Assembly: GCF_012641405.1 (NCBI RefSeq)
Contig: NZ_JABAII010000004.1
Location: 62,001 to 126,000, forward strand
Direction: 5' to 3'
DNA length: 64,000 nucleotides
Source of the DNA: Rhizobium sp. P40RR-XXII
Lineage (GTDB): Bacteria; Pseudomonadota; Alphaproteobacteria; Rhizobiales; Rhizobiaceae
This document shows, piece after piece, positions 59,477 to 64,000 of this stretch (positions are counted from its first letter, which is position 1; each line of letters begins with the position of its first letter). The notes under the pieces are model-generated. The model ran no database searches. It saw nothing but the letters and a program-made list of their open reading frames with translations, and was not told the origin of the DNA. The position numbers and the translations under genes were made by a program.

Positions 59477-61327
59477 ATGGCAGTTGAAACGCAAGCCAAG
59501 CCGAATATCCAAGGGAACGAACAGGTCGGATACGATTTGAGCATCTTCTTTCGACTGAGGATGATGTTTTCCGCTTTCTGGAATTCGCCCGTCCGCATCA
59601 AGATCATTTCGCTTACCGTCGCGCTCTTCATGATCATCCTGGTCACGGCCTATGTTCAGGTGCTGCTCAACAGCTGGAATGCGCCCTTTTACGATTCGCT
59701 GGCAAGGCGCGATATCGCCGCCTTCTTCCATCAGCTCGGCGTCTTCGGTATCATCGCCGGCTCGCTTCTGTTCCTCAATGTCGTCCAGGCCTGGCTCAAC
59801 CAGATGACCGCGCTCTACATGCGCGAGGGTCTGGCGCGGGATCTGGTCAATCAGTGGCTACAGGCCAAGCGCGCGCTTCGGCTCGCCTCCTCAGGGCTGA
59901 TCGGCGTCAATCCCGATCAGCGCCTGCATGAAGATGCCCGCAATCTCGCCGAAAGCACGACGGGGCTTGCCATCGGCCTGGTGCAGGCGACGATCCTGCT
60001 TCTGAGCTTCATCGGCGTGCTCTGGGAACTGTCCAGCGGCATGGTATTCAAGGTCAACGGCGCGAGCTTTGCGATTCCCGGCTACATGGTCTGGGCGGCG
60101 ATCCTTTATGCTGGCTCGGCCTCGTTCCTCAGCCAGTTCGTCGGCCGCCGGCTGGTGCGATTGAATGCGGACCGCTATTCGAAGGAAGCCGAGCTGCGCT
60201 TCGCGCTCATGCATGCCAACGAGCATATGGCGGCGATCACCATTGCTGGTGGCGAAGAGAACGAGCGGCGGCGGATCAATCTCGATATCTCCGCGGTCCT
60301 TGGCGTCATCCGCCAGCTTGCCATCGCCAATACAAACCTGACCTGGGTCTCGGCAGGTTATGGCTGGCTGGTGCTGATCATTCCGATCCTCGTTGCCGCA
60401 CCCGCCTATTTTTCCGGCGGTCTAACCTTCGGTCAGCTCATGGTGGCCGTCGGCGCCTTCAATCAGGTCAATTCGGCATTGCGCTGGTATGTCGCCAATT
60501 TCGGCCCGATCGCCGAATGGCGCGCCACGCTGATGCGCGTCACCGATTTCCGCAAGGCACTAACGGAAATGGACGATAAGACGCCGATGCCGCATACGCT
60601 CGTCTTCGACAAGGCGGCGCCGGGCACGATGGTATGGACCGATCTGGAAGTTTCCACCAAAACCAATGACGAGGCCACGGAGAACGGTTTCTCGGTTGCC
60701 GAGGGCACCGTCACCATTCATGCCGGCGAGCATGTTATGATCAACGGCGATCACGGCGTGAACCGCAGGCTGCTGTTCGAGGTGCTGGCGCATCAGTGGT
60801 ACAGCGGCTCCGGCACGGTGAGCTTGCCGCCGATGGACGATATGCTGTTCATGCCGCATACGCCCTACGTTCCGAGCGGCACGTTGAGAGAGGCGATCTG
60901 CTTCCCCGAGGATCGCGACGCTTATGACGATGCCGCCGTCAATGCCGTCATGGACACGGTGGGGCTCGGTCGCCTCAAGAGTCGCCTCGACACGCAAGCC
61001 CGCTGGGATCGATTGCTGGATACCGAAGAGCAAAAAGCCATCGGTTTTGCGCATCTGCTGCTGGCAAAGCCGAAATGGGTCATCATGGACGATGCCCTGG
61101 AAGGGCTGGAGGCCGAAGTTCAGGCCAAGGCCTGTGCCTTGCTGGCCGAATTACCCGATGCGACCCTGATCTATATCGGCCGCTCCGAGGCCTTCATGCA
61201 GGCCATGTCGCCGCGCCTCCTGCATTTGCAGAATTTGGCTCCGCATGAGCATAGTATCGAGATTGATACGCCGCCGGAAACCGTCAGCGCGGTACAGAAG
61301 AATCAGAAAAAGGCCAATGCGCCATGA
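59477..61327 (+). CDS. YddA/BclA-type ABC membrane protein with degenerate ATPase domain
   Basis: A 616-residue protein: N-terminal SbmA/BacA-like membrane domain (about 1-330, with YVQVLLNSWNAPFYDSLARR and NQMTALYMREGLARDLVNQW) fused to an ABC ATPase-like domain. Every ATPase motif is altered: Walker A position reads GDHGVNRR (424-431, no Lys), Q-loop MPHTPYVPSGTLREA (Gln to His), signature LDTEEQKA (near 514), Walker B WVIMDDALEGLE and the H-loop YIGRSE without His. The domain is full length and in frame, so this is not simple decay. It may act without ATP hydrolysis, like the proton-driven SbmA/BacA peptide transporters. ATG at 59477 follows AGGGAAG. Confidence 0.82.
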   Translation: MAVETQAKPNIQGNEQVGYDLSIFFRLRMMFSAFWNSPVRIKIISLTVALFMIILVTAYVQVLLNSWNAPFYDSLARRDIAAFFHQLGVFGIIAGSLLFLNVVQAWLNQMTALYMREGLARDLVNQWLQAKRALRLASSGLIGVNPDQRLHEDARNLAESTTGLAIGLVQATILLLSFIGVLWELSSGMVFKVNGASFAIPGYMVWAAILYAGSASFLSQFVGRRLVRLNADRYSKEAELRFALMHANEHMAAITIAGGEENERRRINLDISAVLGVIRQLAIANTNLTWVSAGYGWLVLIIPILVAAPAYFSGGLTFGQLMVAVGAFNQVNSALRWYVANFGPIAEWRATLMRVTDFRKALTEMDDKTPMPHTLVFDKAAPGTMVWTDLEVSTKTNDEATENGFSVAEGTVTIHAGEHVMINGDHGVNRRLLFEVLAHQWYSGSGTVSLPPMDDMLFMPHTPYVPSGTLREAICFPEDRDAYDDAAVNAVMDTVGLGRLKSRLDTQARWDRLLDTEEQKAIGFAHLLLAKPKWVIMDDALEGLEAEVQAKACALLAELPDATLIYIGRSEAFMQAMSPRLLHLQNLAPHEHSIEIDTPPETVSAVQKNQKKANAP

Positions 61328-61380
61328 CGCCATCTCGCGTGCCTTGACGAGCTTGATTTGAGTCCATTCGCTCGAAATGC

Positions 61381-61413
61381 AAAACGCCCCGTCATGGAGA
61401 CGAGGCGTTTTTC
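61381..61413. terminator. Bidirectional terminator between ABC gene and efp
   Basis: AAAACGCCCCGTC, a five-base loop and GACGAGGCGTTTTT form a long stem (one mismatch) with A-run before and T-run after. It can end transcription from both convergent genes. Confidence 0.88.
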
Positions 61414-61434
61414 AATGCGGAAAGAATCCGATGC

Positions 61435-62004
61435 TCAGTCCTTGGCGCGCTCGACGTAGGAATTGTCTTCCGTAGCGATGACGACGCGGGTGCCGGCGTT
61501 GATGTGCGGCGGCACCATGGTGCGTACGCCGTTCGACAGCATGGCGGGCTTGTAGGAGGACGATGCCGTCTGGCCCTTGACGACCGGCTCGGTCTCGGTG
61601 ATCTCGAGCGTGACGTGGCGCGGCAGTTCGAGCGCCAGCGGAATACCTTCGTGGATCGACAGCACGCAGGTCATGCCTTCCTGCAGATAGGCCTTCTGGT
61701 CGCCCATGGTTTCGACGTCGACGACCACCTGGTCGTAGTTGGACGGGTTCATGAAGTGGAAGCCTTCGCCGTCCTCATAGAGGTACTGGAAGTTCACGTC
61801 CTCGACGAAAGCGCGCTCGACCTGCTCGGTGGTGCGCCAGCGCTCGGAGACCTTCACGCCGTCGACGATGCGGCGCATGTCGACCTGCGTAACCGGCGTA
61901 CCCTTGCCCGGATGAAAGTTCGCGGCGGTAAGAACGACATAGAGCTTGCCGTCGACGTCGAGAACGTTGCCCTTGCGGACGGAAGAGGCGATGACCTTGA
62001 CCAT
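61435..62004 (-). CDS. efp: Elongation factor P
   Basis: A 189-residue translation factor with three beta-barrel domains that relieves ribosome stalling at polyproline. The modifiable lysine is K34 in [12 protein letters not shown]. The C-terminal part ends in [22 protein letters not shown] at 62004 has AAGGAAG upstream; an N-terminal extension to 62073 is not part of the family. It is divergent from epmA and epmB, which modify K34 with beta-lysine. Confidence 0.96.
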   Translation of the reverse strand: MVKVIASSVRKGNVLDVDGKLYVVLTAANFHPGKGTPVTQVDMRRIVDGVKVSERWRTTEQVERAFVEDVNFQYLYEDGEGFHFMNPSNYDQVVVDVETMGDQKAYLQEGMTCVLSIHEGIPLALELPRHVTLEITETEPVVKGQTASSSYKPAMLSNGVRTMVPPHINAGTRVVIATEDNSYVERAKD

Positions 62005-62155
62005 AAGACTTCCTTGTAACGCTGCGTTTTGCGTCGTAGAGGGACTGTCGAAATGCTCTCCGAGACGCAGCAATTGTTTGCTTGGGGGCGCAACTACCCT
62101 AAATTAATGGAAATTGCCACCCCTAAGGCGGCTGGTGTCCTGAAGAAAGCTAGGA

Positions 62156-63220
62156 ATGAAGCCGAAGTCGAGCAAAGCGTCCCCCTGGTGGACCCGCAAT
62201 GTCCATGCGGATCGGCGGCCGTTCCTCATCGGCCGCAATGCCATTCAAGCGGCGCTGCGGACTTTCTTTGCGCGCAACGACTTCATCGAGGTGGATACGG
62301 CGACGCTGCAGGTATCGCCCGGCAATGAGGCGCATCTGCATGCCTTCGAGACCGAGGTGGTGACGACCGACGGCAGGGCATCGCGTCTTTATCTGCACAC
62401 CTCGCCGGAATTCGCCTGCAAGAAACTCTTGGTGGCCGGCGAAGAGCGCATCGCCTGCTTCGCCCATGTCTACCGCAATCGCGAACGCGGACCGCTGCAC
62501 CATCCGGAATTCACCATGCTCGAATGGTACCGGGCAGGCGAAAGCTACGAGATCCTAATGGCCGATTGCGCAGCGCTGCTGAGACTTGCGGCCGAGACGG
62601 TCGGGGCGAAGAAGCTAAGCTATCGCGGTGCCGAGACGGATCCGTTTCTTGCGCCCGAGCGCATCAGCGTCGCCGCCGCCTTCGAGCGCTATGCCGGTAT
62701 CGATCTTTTTGCCTCCATCGGCCTCGACGGATCGACGGATCGCGAGCGCCTGGCGGAGGATATGCGCCGGGCCGGCATTCGCGTTGCCGGCGACGATCTG
62801 TGGCAGGATCTCTTCAGCCGGGTACTGGTCGAGAAGATCGAACCTAATCTTGGCTTCGGCCGCGTCACGATCCTCGATGAATATCCCGTTTCCGAGGCAG
62901 CCCTTGCCCGGCCTTCGGCCAGGGACCACCGCGTTGCGGAGCGTTTCGAGCTCTATGCCTGTGGCGTCGAGCTTGCCAATGCTTTCGGCGAGCTCACAAA
63001 TGCCAAGGAGCAGCGACGCCGGTTCGAGATCGAGATGGCGGAAAAGCAACGCGTCTATGGCGAGACCTATCCGCTGGACGAGGATTTTCTGCAGGCGCTT
63101 GCCGTCATGCCGGAGGCAAGCGGCATTGCGCTCGGCTTCGACCGGCTTGTGATGCTGGCGACCGGCGCCTCGCGGATCGAGCAGGTGCTGTGGGCGCCGG
63201 TCGCGGAGTATGACGCATGA
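62156..63220 (+). CDS. epmA: EF-P--(R)-beta-lysine ligase
   Basis: A 354-residue class-II lysyl-tRNA-synthetase-like enzyme without an anticodon-binding domain. Motif 2 region reads FAHVYRNRERGPLHHPEFTMLEWY and motif 3 EASGIALGFDRLVML, with LELANAFGELTN-type substrate residues (VELANAFGELTNAKEQ). It attaches (R)-beta-lysine to Lys34 of EF-P. ATG at 62156. Its stop overlaps the epmB start. Confidence 0.94.
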   Translation: MKPKSSKASPWWTRNVHADRRPFLIGRNAIQAALRTFFARNDFIEVDTATLQVSPGNEAHLHAFETEVVTTDGRASRLYLHTSPEFACKKLLVAGEERIACFAHVYRNRERGPLHHPEFTMLEWYRAGESYEILMADCAALLRLAAETVGAKKLSYRGAETDPFLAPERISVAAAFERYAGIDLFASIGLDGSTDRERLAEDMRRAGIRVAGDDLWQDLFSRVLVEKIEPNLGFGRVTILDEYPVSEAALARPSARDHRVAERFELYACGVELANAFGELTNAKEQRRRFEIEMAEKQRVYGETYPLDEDFLQALAVMPEASGIALGFDRLVMLATGASRIEQVLWAPVAEYDA

Positions 63221-64000
63221 ATGCGATACGTCCGATCCGGAACATCGGCGAGCTTGAGCGTGCCGGGCTGATCGATGCCGATCAGGCGATCGCGCTCGAA
63301 GCGGTGGCAGAGCGTTATGCCGTCGCCTTGACGCCGACCGTTACGCGCTTGATCGACCCCGCTGATCCCGTCGATCCCATCGCCCGGCAGTTCGTTCCCG
63401 ACATGGCCGAGTTGGTCGTCACGCCCGAAGAGCGCGCCGATCCGATCGGCGATCACGCGCATAGCCCGGCCGAAGGAATCGTGCATCGCTATCCGGACCG
63501 TGTGCTGCTGAAAGCCGTGCATGTCTGCCCGGTCTATTGCCGCTTCTGCTTTCGGCGCGAAATGGTCGGGCCGCAGGGGCTCGGGACGCTGGATGGCGAC
63601 GCGCTTGACGGTGCCTTCGCCTATATCCGCGACCATAAGGAGGTCTGGGAGGTCATCCTGACGGGCGGCGATCCGCTGGTGCTTTCGCCGCGGCGGCTGG
63701 ACGAGATTCTCAGGCAGCTTGCCGATATCGATCATGTGAAGATCGTCCGCTTTCACACCCGCATTCCGGTCGTCGATCCCTCGAGGATCGATGCGGCGCT
63801 GATCGCGGCTCTGAAGGCGAGCGGCAAGACCCTCTACGTGGCGCTGCATGCCAATCATCCGCGTGAGATGACGGACGAGGCGCGCGCGGCCTGTGCCCGG
63901 CTGGTCGATGCCGGGATCGTACTCGTCAGCCAGTCGGTTTTGCTGAAGGGCGTCAATGACGATCCGGATGTGCTGGCGGCGCTGATGAAGGCTTTCGTCG
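63217..64000 (+). CDS. epmB: EF-P-specific lysine 2,3-aminomutase (partial, runs off window)
   Basis: An open frame from ATG 63217 (overlapping the epmA stop as ATGA) to the window's end, 261 residues. It has the radical-SAM cluster motif CPVYCRFCF (CxxxCxxC) and LTGGDPLVLS, then FHTRIPVVDP and YVALHANHPREM, as in KamA/EpmB. It makes (R)-beta-lysine from lysine for EpmA. The C-terminal PLP-lysine region lies beyond the window. Confidence 0.93.
   Translation, partial: MNAIRPIRNIGELERAGLIDADQAIALEAVAERYAVALTPTVTRLIDPADPVDPIARQFVPDMAELVVTPEERADPIGDHAHSPAEGIVHRYPDRVLLKAVHVCPVYCRFCFRREMVGPQGLGTLDGDALDGAFAYIRDHKEVWEVILTGGDPLVLSPRRLDEILRQLADIDHVKIVRFHTRIPVVDPSRIDAALIAALKASGKTLYVALHANHPREMTDEARAACARLVDAGIVLVSQSVLLKGVNDDPDVLAALMKAFV

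Overview
The window looks like chromosomal DNA from a Rhizobium-type alphaproteobacterium. The base composition is GC-rich, and the marker genes fit this group: the cyclic beta-1,2-glucan exporter NdvA, a ~1150-residue tetrameric-type pyruvate carboxylase, a PhaR/PhaA/PhaB polyhydroxybutyrate locus, an RpoH2-like heat-shock sigma factor, a CarD regulator, and a metA gene led by a SAM-II riboswitch. Several families of short palindromic intergenic repeats of the kind common in rhizobia are also present. No rRNA, tRNA or CRISPR array was seen. The assignment to genus is inference; nothing in the window fixes the species.

Layout. 0-4 kb: the end of an outer-membrane porin, ndvA, and an orphan LuxR-type regulator. 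4-7.4 kb: pyc. 7.5-11.4 kb: a Bcr/CflA-type efflux pump preceded by a self-contained small RNA or leader with its own promoter and terminator, then a cystine/polar amino-acid ABC transporter. 11.8-14 kb: an SGNH esterase overlapping an acyltransferase gene. 14-21.7 kb: a DMT exporter, an MFS protein, ispG, a LysE-type exporter, a polyprenyl synthase, mtgA, a GST and rpmF. 21.9-24.7 kb: phaR divergent from phaAB. 24.8-25.7 kb: three small envelope proteins in a row. 25.9-26.7 kb: a gene-free region with a consensus CtrA box, three copies of a phased composite repeat and 17 GANTC (CcrM) sites. 26.9-33.2 kb: a SUV3-like helicase, an S4-domain protein, fdxA, carD and rpoH2.

33.2-43.6 kb: an M48 lipoprotein protease, the thiBPQ thiamine transporter under a TPP riboswitch, a DHA2 drug exporter divergent from a MarR regulator, thiamine pyrophosphokinase and an ABC-F ATPase. 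43.9-48.2 kb: an RND efflux pair. 48.3-52.1 kb: an amino-sugar operon (gntR, nagB-II, nagA, SIS protein) with overlapping genes and a tandem-repeat operator. 52.2-54.6 kb: an IS91-type element with a frameshifted transposase and an intact tyrosine recombinase, inserted next to galM. 56-59.3 kb: a VWA protein and a MoxR ATPase, with riboswitch-controlled metA between them. 59.5-64 kb: a YddA-type ABC protein whose ATPase motifs have all been lost, then elongation factor P divergent from its modification genes epmA and epmB (the last runs off the window).

Themes. The pyc, pha and metA genes serve central carbon and methionine metabolism. Thiamine uptake (thiBPQ) and its pyrophosphorylation lie within 6 kb of each other. 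The efp-epmA-epmB cluster is a complete EF-P beta-lysylation system. The most unusual stretch is the 25.9-26.7 kb region, which combines signals for two alphaproteobacterial cell-cycle regulators in a repeated architecture. Many starts are GTG or TTG, so start choices below were made on Shine-Dalgarno position and family length.
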